Shown: one piece after another, positions 32,826 through 40,055 of the stretch | Position numbering within the stretch: the first letter of the stretch is position 1 | How the letters are laid out: each line of letters begins with the position of its first letter | DNA from: a virus | Length of the DNA stretch: 46,413 nucleotides | Virus record (IMG/VR): IMGVR_UViG_3300045930_000277 | Span: 1 to 46,413 of that record | Strand: one strand, 5' to 3' | Program-made: the position numbers and the translations under genes | The notes under the pieces: generated by a model | Seen by the model: the letters and a program-made list of their open reading frames with translations, nothing else | What the model was told of the DNA's origin: nothing | Database searches by the model: none

Positions 32826-33249
32826 GGTGCGTGCCCTCCGCCAGCGGGGGGCACTGTGGGCAGCGGGGGTCCTCCGCCATGGTGATCGTGCACAGGTCTG
32901 GCATACTACTGACACCAGGGGCGCGCGGGAGGGCGCCAGCGTCCTGGAGATGCGTGCAGTAGTCACGTCGGGCCTGGTCAAGGATGGTGATCTGGTGTCG
33001 GGCTCTGGCCTGCTGTGCCAGGATAATGAGCTGCCACGCCCACGGGCAGCGGTGGCCGATGGTGCAGCAACAGGGGGCTGCTGTGACGGGCTCGCCGGTG
33101 ATCTGAAAGACATGGGTGTTGCGTATGTGGGCCATACGGCCACACGGGCAGCGGTGGGCCAGGTCGGTGTTGCGATGGTTGTAGACGTAGCCAGGAAAGG
33201 GATGGTATCGTCCACAGGGGCAGGTATAGCCGTCTTCATCATGGCGCAT
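32818..33249 (-). CDS. Cys-rich zinc-ribbon-like phage protein
   Basis: 143 aa from ATG 33249 with GGAGGG; the longer frame to 33384 is not supported by an SD. CPCGRYHPFP, CPCGRMAH and CPQCPP pairs are spread through the chain, with further Cys (CCCTIGHRC). Such multi-knuckle proteins in phage early regions often bind host RNA polymerase or nucleic acids, but no target is visible. Overlaps the next gene by 8 bp. Confidence 0.5.
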   Translation of the reverse strand: MRHDEDGYTCPCGRYHPFPGYVYNHRNTDLAHRCPCGRMAHIRNTHVFQITGEPVTAAPCCCTIGHRCPWAWQLIILAQQARARHQITILDQARRDYCTHLQDAGALPRAPGVSSMPDLCTITMAEDPRCPQCPPLAEGTHHD

Positions 33250-33424
33250 GGTCGCCCTCCGGTGGTGCGGGGGGAATCTCGGCCTGGATGGGATAGGTGC
33301 GCTGGCACTGTGGGCGGCGACACAGGATGCGGGGTTGCTGGGCGTCGTGTCCACACGCAACGCACCAGTGGATGGTGCTGTCATTCATGGCATGACACCA
33401 GCTACAGGATACGGATGTTGTCAT
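33239..33424 (-). CDS. small zinc-ribbon-like phage protein
   Basis: 61 aa from ATG 33424 with AAAGGA upstream. Two CxxC-type pairs, CSWCH and CVACG, then CRRPQCQ: a double-knuckle zinc ribbon. The extended frame to 33607 overlaps the preceding gene and has no SD. Part of the leftward run of Cys-rich genes. Confidence 0.5.
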   Translation of the reverse strand: MTTSVSCSWCHAMNDSTIHWCVACGHDAQQPRILCRRPQCQRTYPIQAEIPPAPPEGDHAP

Positions 33425-33443
33425 AGGGTGGGTCCTTTCTCGC

Positions 33444-33647
33444 TTACCTTTTCTCACGCCAGGCGTCATAGGCAAAATCACTCTCCACATTGCAGCGGTT
33501 GCACACGTCCTTGTACAGCACGCCATGGGCGCAGTGCTGGCCCTCCTGGCAGGGTATGCAGTACGCATACGGGTAGCTCGCGGCCAAGAGCGTGCCACAG
33601 TGGGCACAGGCGTGGCTCATATACTCCGGGGTGTCTTCGGTGGCCAT
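33444..33647 (-). CDS. small zinc-finger-like phage protein
   Basis: 67 aa. CAHCG (residues 14-18), CIPCQ and CNRC form three CxxC pairs, with HCAHG between, consistent with one or two zinc sites. No catalytic motif. It is among the leftward small Cys-rich genes. Confidence 0.5.
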   Translation of the reverse strand: MATEDTPEYMSHACAHCGTLLAASYPYAYCIPCQEGQHCAHGVLYKDVCNRCNVESDFAYDAWREKR

Positions 33648-33683
33648 AGTTCTACTCCTTGACGGATACCGTTACTTTTACCG

Positions 33684-34400
33684 TTATTCGTACCGTGCCA
33701 GGTGACTACAGCGGGCCGTAGCACAGTCCATGCCCGCATGGCATTCCATCATGTGCCCTTCAAGACAGAACATAGCCTGCATGGGGTTCGTACAATGGCA
33801 GTCCGGGTTGCCGGGCGTGTTCAACTCCTCCGCCATGAAGAGAGGCGGCGGGTAGGTGGTGTGCCTGGCGCCGGTGGTGTCGGGCTGGTCGGTGGTCCAG
33901 GTCAGGGCATCATGGCGCGGCGTCTCGTTGCGGATAATCCTGAAACCGTGGTCTGTGCCCTCCGGTGTGCCCAGCACTTTATTGATGTGGGCGTTGAGGG
34001 CGTCGTCCCCTAGTAGCCGGTCCAGGTCGCGATTGAGCGCGTCAATGGCTTCCTGCTCGTTGGCATAGGGCTGGCCTTCAGGCCGGTAGTAGCCCTCGTC
34101 GGGCTCGGGGGTGGTGTCGTCGGGGTTCTGGCTCATGTATGCCCTCCTGGCGTGTGCACTGGCGCGTCGATACGTCTCCCAGAGGTCCGCCATGGTCTGT
34201 ATGATGTCTTCCACTTCTTGCGCGGTGTTGGCTTCGATCCTGTTGGACGGTAGGGGACCATCGCCCTGGACGGTGTGGATGCAAATCTGCGCCGTGGGAT
34301 AGCGCGCGGCCAGCGTGAGGCGCAGATACGTGGCATAGTCGTCAACGTCAATGTTTCTGTACACGTCAGCCATGACGTGGTAAGTGATGCGGGTTTGCAT
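33684..34400 (-). CDS. hypothetical phage protein with Cys-rich C terminus
   Basis: 238 aa from ATG 34400, with GGGGGAGG upstream, seven codons inside the longer frame. The N-terminal 70 residues are beta/alpha (ITYHVMADVYRNIDVDDYA). The middle is acidic and disordered (NPDDTTPEPDEG). The C-terminal 45 residues carry CHCTNPMQAMFCLEGHMMECHAG...CATARC, a Cys/His cluster that recurs in small phage proteins. A fusion or two adjacent genes are possible, with ATG at residue 91 (MSQNPDD) as alternative start of the second. Confidence 0.5.
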   Translation of the reverse strand: MQTRITYHVMADVYRNIDVDDYATYLRLTLAARYPTAQICIHTVQGDGPLPSNRIEANTAQEVEDIIQTMADLWETYRRASAHARRAYMSQNPDDTTPEPDEGYYRPEGQPYANEQEAIDALNRDLDRLLGDDALNAHINKVLGTPEGTDHGFRIIRNETPRHDALTWTTDQPDTTGARHTTYPPPLFMAEELNTPGNPDCHCTNPMQAMFCLEGHMMECHAGMDCATARCSHLARYE

Positions 34401-34414
34401 GGGTGTGCCTCCCC

Positions 34415-34633
34415 CTAACATCCCAGGCGCCTACGCCCTGGGGTGAGGGTGATGCCTTCATGGGCAAGGTCTGAGACGCGGCGGACTTCGTCGCTGCCAT
34501 CGTCCCAGACAATGCGGAAATGATGCCACGGGCCATAGAGGGTGATGCCTTCGGGGTTGGTGTCGACGTAGCCCGTGATACCATCATCCCGGCGCACGTT
34601 CTGGCCTACGCGGATTTGTGTTCTGATCGCCAT
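34415..34633 (-). CDS. small SH3-like phage protein, paralog of next gene
   Basis: 72 aa. RVGQNVRRDDGITGYVDTNP and GITLYGPWHHFRIVWDDG form a small beta barrel. The next gene (34642-35049) contains the same layout (RVGQRLVRWDGQRGYVNLNS, GVRVYGPGELFTIHWQDE), so the two are paralogs by tandem duplication. Function unknown; such barrels often bind protein or nucleic acid. Confidence 0.55.
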   Translation of the reverse strand: MAIRTQIRVGQNVRRDDGITGYVDTNPEGITLYGPWHHFRIVWDDGSDEVRRVSDLAHEGITLTPGRRRLGC

Positions 34634-34641
34634 CGCTCCCC

Positions 34642-35049
34642 CTAGCGTGCCCAGCGCATGACGCCTTTTCCCCAGGTGATCCCTAACTCTTCCAGGGTTT
34701 CCAGCATGGCGGTCTCGTCGCCGTCAAAATTCCCCTCTTCATCCTGCCAGTGGATGGTGAACAGTTCGCCAGGGCCATAGACGCGGACGCCCTGACTGTT
34801 GAGGTTGACGTAGCCGCGCTGGCCGTCCCAGCGGACCAGGCGCTGGCCTACCCGGATGAGTTTCCGCATGCTGGGACGTTTGGCGCCCTTGGCGCGCGCG
34901 TGCCCGGCGTCGACCAGGCGTGCCCGCTCCAGCGCTACCAGGCGCATAACAGCTTGCAGGTGTGTCTCGCCGGTCTGGTCCACAATGGTGTTGAGGTGCT
35001 CTAGGGTGTCGCCGGTGATCGTGAGGGTGATCATCTCCGTTGTGGTCAT
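34642..35049 (-). CDS. CopG/MetJ-like N-terminal plus SH3-like domain protein
   Basis: 135 aa from ATG 35049 (AAGGGA upstream), overlapping the preceding stop by 4 nt (ATGA). Residues 1-50 (MITLTITGDTLEHLNTIVD... HLQAVMRLVALERAR) look like a short ribbon-helix-helix domain. Residues about 66-130 repeat the barrel of the next gene. A DNA-binding regulator is possible. Confidence 0.45.
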   Translation of the reverse strand: MTTTEMITLTITGDTLEHLNTIVDQTGETHLQAVMRLVALERARLVDAGHARAKGAKRPSMRKLIRVGQRLVRWDGQRGYVNLNSQGVRVYGPGELFTIHWQDEEGNFDGDETAMLETLEELGITWGKGVMRWAR

Positions 35050-35342
35050 ACATCCCTTTCTGCGGGGCATCCGTCCACGTCGCACGTAATACGTTGGCCT
35101 GTGCCACAGCGCGGGCAGGCTTCTATACAGCAATGATGGACATGGAACTGCCCAACAAGTACGCCACAATCACGGCATGGCGCTGGCAAGACGGCACTAG
35201 GGCGCGCTTCGGCTCCATAGGGAATGCGGTCATAGACGTGCCCATGTATGACAAGAGTCGTCTGGTGCTGTGCTGCACGAATCTTTGCAGGCCAGTCTGG
35301 GCTCATCTGTACTCCCTGATAGGTGATAAATTGAGAGGTCAT
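35046..35342 (-). CDS. small zinc-ribbon phage protein (CxxCGxxxGQxHxxxC type)
   Basis: 98 aa. YDRIPYGAEA, then CRDCGVLVGQFHVHHCCIEACPRCG: CxxCG, H and C pairs in a spacing found in many small phage/prophage proteins. Metal binding is likely; the biological role is unknown. Overlaps 4 nt with the following gene. Confidence 0.55.
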   Translation of the reverse strand: MTSQFITYQGVQMSPDWPAKIRAAQHQTTLVIHGHVYDRIPYGAEARPSAVLPAPCRDCGVLVGQFHVHHCCIEACPRCGTGQRITCDVDGCPAERDV

Positions 35343-35345
35343 GAG

Positions 35346-35600
35346 TTACTCCTCTATCTCATCATCACTGGCCAGGCGCTCTGGCTCGTAGCCGTCAATA
35401 ATGTCCTGGACAGCCTGCTGCCAGGTGGGCCAGGTGTTGGAGTCTTGATATTTGGGCGGTCCCCACTGTGGGACATACGCCCAGAAGCCAGTACGGCCAC
35501 GCATCACACATACATGGCTGGGATAGTCCGGGTTTGATCGGAGCATCTTGTCTGCGGCCTTGACTATGAGACTGTCCAGGCTCTGTGCTTTCCGTGCCAT
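35346..35600 (-). CDS. small hypothetical phage protein
   Basis: 84 aa. Mixed: SLIVKAADKMLRSNPDYPSHVCVMRGRTGFWAYVPQWGPP, Trp-rich centre and acidic C terminus (ASDDEIEE). Short, compact, no motif. It sits 3 nt from the next gene in the leftward early-type operon. Confidence 0.45.
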   Translation of the reverse strand: MARKAQSLDSLIVKAADKMLRSNPDYPSHVCVMRGRTGFWAYVPQWGPPKYQDSNTWPTWQQAVQDIIDGYEPERLASDDEIEE

Positions 35601-35651
35601 CGGGTGCCTTTCGGTGTCGAGGGTGAACTATGGGACACCCGGACAGTGTAC

Positions 35652-36152
35652 CTATTTATTCTGCATAGAGCAATCTATATCACTGGTGCACGCCGGGAAC
35701 AGGGCCTGCAGCAGCCGGGCGAGCTTGGGGCTGATGGGCAGCTCCCCGCGTTCGACGCGCGCCAGGTGGTTGGCCGTATAACAGCCCAGCCGGGTGGCCA
35801 GGTCTTGCTGACTCATATGGTGGGTGGTGCGCAAGGCGCGCAAGTCCAGGGTCTGCATCGGGGTCCTTTCCTCAGCAAAGCGGTCCACGTCGACATAGCG
35901 CACGAAGCCCAGGCGTTGCGCAATCTGGCCCAAGGTGAAGCGCCAGCGGTGCCGGTTCCAGAAGCCACGGCAGCACACATCTTTGCTGTGGTGGCAGACT
36001 CTATACCCCAGAAAATAGCCAGCCTTGCGCGGGTCGGCAATGTCCGCCTCTAGCTTGGCCAGGCTGAGCCTGCTCTCTTTGCGGTAGATGCACGTTGCGC
36101 ACTGGCGGCGTTGCACCAGGAGGTAGCCGGTTTCGTCGGCGTCGGTGCTCAT
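35652..36152 (-). CDS. Cys-rich domain fused to a XRE-type HTH
   Basis: 166 aa from ATG 36152 (GGAGAG upstream). Residues 18-93 have CATCIYRK, CHHSKDVCCRGFW and RFTLGQIAQRLGFV, a conserved-type phage module probably binding zinc. Residues about 99-155 (LRALRTTHHMSQQDLATRLG, HLARVERGELPISPKLARLL) are a Cro/CI helix-turn-helix. An internal ATG at residue 99 could start the HTH alone. A DNA-binding regulator is inferred. Overlaps the previous gene by 4 bp. Confidence 0.55.
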   Translation of the reverse strand: MSTDADETGYLLVQRRQCATCIYRKESRLSLAKLEADIADPRKAGYFLGYRVCHHSKDVCCRGFWNRHRWRFTLGQIAQRLGFVRYVDVDRFAEERTPMQTLDLRALRTTHHMSQQDLATRLGCYTANHLARVERGELPISPKLARLLQALFPACTSDIDCSMQNK

Positions 36153-36490
36153 GCGGGTGCTCTCCTACCAAAAGAGGGCATCGGACGCGGGTAGGGTACC
36201 TGATGGGTGTGCCCACAGGGATAGGTCTGGCCTTCGCAGAGCACGTCAACAGTGATGTCCGTGGCGCCTAGTGTGCGCTCCGCGTCCGTGGCATGGAAGC
36301 GGCAGAGCTGCACCCGGCAGCCAGGGGCGCCGTCACGCGGGGGCAGGAGAAACCAACGCCAGGACCGGCGCGTACAGATACCACCACGGGTGCGGACCTT
36401 TTCGCACAGGTGGCCATCCTCGGGCGGGCGCATGACGAAGCCAGGGCGTTGCAAAGGGCGGTAGGTTATGCGGTCGATCACGTTACTCAT
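36149..36490 (-). CDS. hypothetical Cys-containing phage protein
   Basis: 113 aa from ATG 36490 with AAGGAG. The longer frame to 36697 overlaps the previous gene and was rejected. Beta-like N-terminal half with Cys at LCEKVR and GICTRR, then LCRFH and LCEGQTYPCGH near the C terminus. Possibly metal-binding. Belongs to the leftward operon behind the winged-HTH gene (8-bp overlap). Confidence 0.45.
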   Translation of the reverse strand: MSNVIDRITYRPLQRPGFVMRPPEDGHLCEKVRTRGGICTRRSWRWFLLPPRDGAPGCRVQLCRFHATDAERTLGATDITVDVLCEGQTYPCGHTHQVPYPRPMPSFGRRAPA

Positions 36491-37469
36491 GTTTTGCTCC
36501 TTGTTGCGCAACATGCAGGGCATGCGCCCGGTGTTCGCGCTGTCGAGGGGCTTCCCCTGGGGCGAGAATGACGCGCGCGGTGGCTGGCGGTCGCTGCCAG
36601 TTATAGGGCTTGTGGGCGCGTGGGTTGGGGTTTTTGGCGCGGTCGCGTTCCCGTTGCCGCTCCCGTTCGCAGAGGTCGCAACTTCCACTTGGGACACGGC
36701 GGAGACTCATCCCTGTCTCTTCATGCTCATGGCCACGGGGGCACAGCTTGCCCAGCTTCAGCGGCGCCGTTCCAGGTGCATTGCGGGTGCGGGGCTTCCG
36801 GGGTGTGCGCTGGGTGATGTCAATAACGGGGGTGTCCGCGTTCGCCGGGTCGGTAGGGGGAGTCTCTAGCTCTATGGTGGACCATTCGGCTGGGGGTGTT
36901 GGCGGCTCTAGGGTGGTCTCGGGTTCTGACGGCGGAGTCCCAGCAAGTGCACCATAAAAGTCATGGTGAGGGTCTATACCGCTTTGATGGCGTAGCCAGT
37001 GGGCGCCAGCCTCGTTGACGGTGGTCGGGTGTACCACTGGCTGGAGCACCACTGACTGGTGCTCTGGGGTCTGGAAGAGAATTAAAGCCTTTTCCCTTTC
37101 AGTATTTAATTCTGTTCCAGCCAGTGGAGCACCAGCCTGATGAGTACCAGCCACTGGTACAGCTCCAGTAGATGGTGCTCCAGTTACTGGTACAGTGGAG
37201 AGGGTCAGTACATACACATTGCCGCCTTTCGGACCCTGGCGGTGTTGAATAGCCAGGTGTCCGCTGGCTTCCAGTTCGGGTAAAAGCGTGCAGACATGCG
37301 CGAGAGAAAGCCCGCTATATGAAGCAAGGCGGCGCAGTGAGGGATACACGCCTTGCCCTGGACCACTCGCATGGCTCTGCAGCACAAGTAAGAGGAGTTT
37401 TTTTGACGGGCTGAGGGTGTTGTCCCCAAAGATCGCCTCAAGCTGAGGGGGATGGATAGCATACGTCAT
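36483..37469 (-). CDS. winged-HTH protein with C-terminal zinc-ribbon-like region
   Basis: 328 aa from ATG 37469, overlapping the preceding stop by 4 nt. Residues about 19-82 are a winged helix (SPSKKLLLLVLQSHASGPGQ, SLRRLASYSGLSLAHVCTLL, HLAIQHRQG), similar to replication initiators and phage regulators. A disordered Pro/Thr segment (about 95-235) follows, then CPRGHEHE...CDLCERE (about 243-270), a zinc ribbon, and a basic tail. Closely related in the winged helix to the next gene upstream. Could initiate replication or repress early genes; neither is proven. Confidence 0.6.
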   Translation of the reverse strand: MTYAIHPPQLEAIFGDNTLSPSKKLLLLVLQSHASGPGQGVYPSLRRLASYSGLSLAHVCTLLPELEASGHLAIQHRQGPKGGNVYVLTLSTVPVTGAPSTGAVPVAGTHQAGAPLAGTELNTEREKALILFQTPEHQSVVLQPVVHPTTVNEAGAHWLRHQSGIDPHHDFYGALAGTPPSEPETTLEPPTPPAEWSTIELETPPTDPANADTPVIDITQRTPRKPRTRNAPGTAPLKLGKLCPRGHEHEETGMSLRRVPSGSCDLCERERQRERDRAKNPNPRAHKPYNWQRPPATARVILAPGEAPRQREHRAHALHVAQQGAKHE

Positions 37470-38074
37470 ATGCTCCCCTCTCTGACATGGTCGGCCTGCG
37501 CCAGGCGCGCGCGGTTGATGCGGTAGTCATTGCCCTGCCTGTGGCCGTGCCTGCGTTGGACGGTCAGGTAGCCACGCTCTGTGAGGTCCTTGAGGAGCGT
37601 GCAGACCGTGGAGAGGGCCAGGCTACTGCGCTGCGCCAGGCGACGGAGAGAGGGAGGGACGCCTCCGGTCGCCAGTGGGGGGAGAGACGCAAGGACAATG
37701 AGCAACATTTTCTGCGAGGTACTCAGTCCACATGCCGCTAAAATGTCGTCAATGATCGCGTCCTCTCCATCGGTCGCTGGCGTGCGTGAGAGTGTCGCCT
37801 GGGCTTGTGTGACCAACGCGCTGAGACGTTCTGGCGTCATGGTGCATGCAAACCACTCTCCGGTTAGTTGGTGCGCAACAAGGGCGCGGTGGATGAGGTC
37901 TTCCACAGCAAAAAGGTGCTCTCTGACTTCTACTGCTGCAAAAAGGGTGAGCTGCTCAGCGTGCCCTGTTTGGAGCTGTGCCAGACGTTTTGCTACAGCC
38001 GTCCGCGTACAACCAATTTTGACACCAGGGCTACCGTCTACTCCTATGGCATAGATATAACCACTTGCTGTCAT
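37466..38074 (-). CDS. GIY-YIG (MUG113/T5orf172-like) fused to winged HTH
   Basis: 202 aa from ATG 38074 with GGAAGAGAG upstream. Residues 4-75 follow the MUG113/T5orf172 type of GIY-YIG fold: GYIYAIG, VKIGCT, RLAQLQTGHAEQLTLF, catalytic-type Glu/His region VEDLIHRALVAH and GEWF. Residues about 125-190 are a winged helix paralogous to that of the next gene (SQKMLLIVLASL, SLRRLAQRSSLALSTVCTLL). Nuclease-regulator fusion; could have arisen by duplication next to a mobile element. Whether the nuclease is active cannot be told. Confidence 0.65.
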   Translation of the reverse strand: MTASGYIYAIGVDGSPGVKIGCTRTAVAKRLAQLQTGHAEQLTLFAAVEVREHLFAVEDLIHRALVAHQLTGEWFACTMTPERLSALVTQAQATLSRTPATDGEDAIIDDILAACGLSTSQKMLLIVLASLPPLATGGVPPSLRRLAQRSSLALSTVCTLLKDLTERGYLTVQRRHGHRQGNDYRINRARLAQADHVREGSI

Positions 38075-38176
38075 GTATACTCTCTTCCATGGTACGTGGT
38101 ACGGACCATCAAGGAGCATAGGCATAGGGGTGCTGGCTGGCGTTCCCTGGTCTATGCTCTTTGTCTATGTAGAGCC

Positions 38177-38440
38177 TTACCTCTCCTGCATACGTCGCCT
38201 GGCCTGATTGACCAGGGTTATCCATATATCGAGCTGCCAGGGCGCTACCGGGGTGCTGCTCTCCCGTTGGTGGCGCATCTGGTCTTCCAGGTCCAACAAG
38301 AGGGCCTGGGGGGTGGCCGGGGGGAGTGTGAGCGTTGCGCTCCCCTGGCATATGGGGCAGTGATCATACCCTAGCGCGTGGCTGCGGTCGCAGCAGTCGC
38401 CTAGTGCGTCGATGTCGTTATACGGCGGATCGCTGAGCAT
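38177..38440 (-). CDS. small zinc-knuckle-like phage protein
   Basis: 87 aa from ATG 38440; AGGAG lies about 11 nt upstream. CC...HCPICQG (residues 16-32) resembles a small zinc knuckle, followed by a helical LLLDLEDQMRHQRES. It overlaps the repressor gene by 23 nt. Function unknown. Confidence 0.45.
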   Translation of the reverse strand: MLSDPPYNDIDALGDCCDRSHALGYDHCPICQGSATLTLPPATPQALLLDLEDQMRHQRESSTPVAPWQLDIWITLVNQARRRMQER

Positions 38441-38675
38441 CGGTGCTGTACTCCTCTTCCATCCCAAGTAAATAATCAGTGCTCACACGCAAGATAGATG
38501 CAATCTCTTTGACACGGCTGGCGCGCGGGTCGCTGCGTCCCATCTCTATCAAGTTCATGGCATTGCGGGTGATCCCCAGGCGGCGGGATAGCTCAGCCTG
38601 ACTCATGGGTAGGCGTTGCCGGGCTCGCCGTATCCGCGCACCCAGGGTGATTTCCCAGGTCCTGGTTGCTTCCAT
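38418..38675 (-). CDS. XRE/Cro-CI family repressor-like protein
   Basis: 85 aa. LGARIRRARQRLPMSQAELSRRLGITRNAMNLIEMGRSDPRASRVKEIASILRVSTDYLLG is a complete five-helix Cro/CI HTH (residues about 11-71). No peptidase or dimer domain follows, so it acts as a small repressor or Cro-type protein. It is the first gene of the leftward operon and faces a rightward cassette across a 173-bp AT-rich gap with promoters in both directions, the classic lay-out of a switch. GAGGAGG 7 nt before ATG 38675. Confidence 0.75.
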   Translation of the reverse strand: MEATRTWEITLGARIRRARQRLPMSQAELSRRLGITRNAMNLIEMGRSDPRASRVKEIASILRVSTDYLLGMEEEYSTDAQRSAV

Positions 38676-38848
38676 AGTGGTCCTCCTCTCTCAAAAAAAA
38701 GAGCCTACTCTATCATTATAACTTGTTCAATACTTATCGCATTCATTATTCTTTGCTTGTATAATTAGAACACAACAAAGGGCAGCCCGTCACCCTCGAC
38801 AAGTACAGGCTGCCCTCTGGTCCTGAACACCTAACGAGAGGCACTCAG
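38676..38848. promoter_or_regulatory. divergent regulatory gap with recurrent element copy 3
   Basis: 173 bp, AT-rich. TATCATTATAACTT (38711-38724) matches the other two elements at 12 of 14 positions and contains the minus -10 TATAAT (38720-38715) serving the repressor. A plus-strand TATAAT at 38760-38765 fits the rightward cassette. The 5' leader has GGGCAGCC (38780-38787) pairing with GGCTGCCC about 20 nt later. Likely operator region of the XRE protein. Confidence 0.55.
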
Positions 38849-39085
38849 ATGCAGAAGACAGTAACCAAAACCATCCAGGGCCGCAAGTGGCATTCGCACC
38901 GCTACTTTGCACACCTGGGCGACACGCCAGGGACGGCGGACTGTGTCCCCGGTGGCTTTGTGTACCAGGCAGAGGGGACCAGCACGTTCCAACTGCTGGC
39001 CCACGCACACCCGGCACTGGTCCTGCTGGGTCGGTGGGACGTGATCGAAGCCCAGCGGCTGGCGGACGCAGAGAGGGGGTGCTAG
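38849..39085 (+). CDS. small phage protein, first of rightward cassette
   Basis: 78 aa with GAGAGG upstream. TIQGRKWHSHRYFAHLGDTPGTADCVPGGFVYQ suggests a compact beta-rich fold, followed by a helical VIEAQRLADAER tail. It abuts the next gene directly. No known function. Confidence 0.45.
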   Translation: MQKTVTKTIQGRKWHSHRYFAHLGDTPGTADCVPGGFVYQAEGTSTFQLLAHAHPALVLLGRWDVIEAQRLADAERGC

Positions 39086-39769
39086 ATGGCGCACTCTCTC
39101 CACACTGATCCCCGGTTCCCGGCACTGGTGCAAGAGGTGGCCAGCCGGGCTACCCATGCGCTCCCAGAGGCGAACGGGCGCATTGCGCGGGCGGTCACTA
39201 TCCTGACGCAGGGCGGGGTCATCCAGACGGCGCACGGCTACAGCGTGCAGAGTCTGACGGACCCCACGAAGCACTACGCGCTCAATGGCGTGTGTCCCTG
39301 TCCAGACGCGGAAAAAGCTCCCCATGGCGGCATGTGCCAGCACAGGATAGCAGCGGGCATGCATCGGCGGGTCCTGGCGCTGCTCCAGGGTGAGGCAGGC
39401 GCAGAGGAGCTGCCAGCCCTGGCGCCGGTGGCCAGGCTGGCGCCGGTCATTCCCCAGCAATACATTGCTCTGATACAGGGGAAGCCCTTCATCAAATACG
39501 CGGGCCTGCTGGCCCTGGCGCATGAGCGGGGCTTGATCGAGTTGGCGGCGGAGTGGACCTATAACGATGCCACCCTCTCCCTGGCGCATGCGGTGGCTGT
39601 CTTCCCGTTTGGTCGGTTCGCAGAGTGCGGCGACGCCAGCCCGGACAACGTCACCAAGAAAGTGGGGGCACATTTCAGGAGGGTGGCGCTCACACGGGCC
39701 AAGTCCCGCGTGTTGCGCGATGCGCTCAATATCGACATGGTCAGCCTGGAAGAATTGGGGGAGGAGTAG
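39086..39769 (+). CDS. SWIM zinc-finger protein with recombination-like C-terminal domain
   Basis: 227 aa. Residues 73-96 (GVCPCPDAEKAPHGGMCQH) have the CxCx(n)CxH spacing of a SWIM zinc finger. The C-terminal 100 residues (YIALIQGKPFIKYAGLLALAHERG, GDASPDNVTKKVGAHFRRVALTRAKSRVLRDALNI, SLEELGEE) match in style a phage/plasmid domain that I associate with single-strand annealing or DNA recombination proteins. Roles suggested: DNA binding and recombination. Co-transcribed with the gene before and after. The exact family was not verified. Confidence 0.55.
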   Translation: MAHSLHTDPRFPALVQEVASRATHALPEANGRIARAVTILTQGGVIQTAHGYSVQSLTDPTKHYALNGVCPCPDAEKAPHGGMCQHRIAAGMHRRVLALLQGEAGAEELPALAPVARLAPVIPQQYIALIQGKPFIKYAGLLALAHERGLIELAAEWTYNDATLSLAHAVAVFPFGRFAECGDASPDNVTKKVGAHFRRVALTRAKSRVLRDALNIDMVSLEELGEE

Positions 39770-39770
39770 C

Positions 39771-40010
39771 ATGCAAACCTGGATAGATCAATGCTTTGTC
39801 CTCCATCCTCATGAGCATCTGCTCCTCACCGTGCACCCGGAAATTGAGGCGATTACCCTCTACAGAGCCGGGTACCACGGCGATGGCCACGGCCTGAGCC
39901 TGCAACTCTCCCCGGCACACCTCCCGGAATTACGGGCGGCGGTGCACGCCCTGGAAGCCCTGGCAGAGCAGGCAGACATGGAGCTGCCTTTCAACGGGGC
40001 GACAGCCTGA
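39771..40010 (+). CDS. small hypothetical phage protein
   Basis: 79 aa from ATG 39771 with GGGGGAGGAG, inside a longer frame without a good start. Begins MQTWIDQCFVLHPHEHLLL; beta/alpha with a central AGYHGDGHG. It follows the SWIM protein by 1 nt. Unknown function. Confidence 0.45.
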   Translation: MQTWIDQCFVLHPHEHLLLTVHPEIEAITLYRAGYHGDGHGLSLQLSPAHLPELRAAVHALEALAEQADMELPFNGATA

Positions 40011-40019
40011 CACCTGGCG

Positions 40020-40037
40020 GGGGGCCTACGGGTCCCC
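40020..40037 (+). promoter_or_regulatory. UACG-tetraloop hairpin before the HNH gene
   Basis: GGGGCC (40021-40026) pairs with GGTCCC (40031-40036), including one G-T pair, closed by TACG, an UNCG-type tetraloop on plus-strand RNA, 19 nt before ATG 40056. G40020-C40037 adds a seventh pair. Confidence 0.5.
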
Positions 40038-40055
40038 TGTCTCATGGAGCAAAGA

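Noticed and set aside
37995-38176. Possible tiny genes in the gap before the GIY-YIG/wHTH gene
   Set aside because: No start with SD and no plausible peptide; treated as leader.
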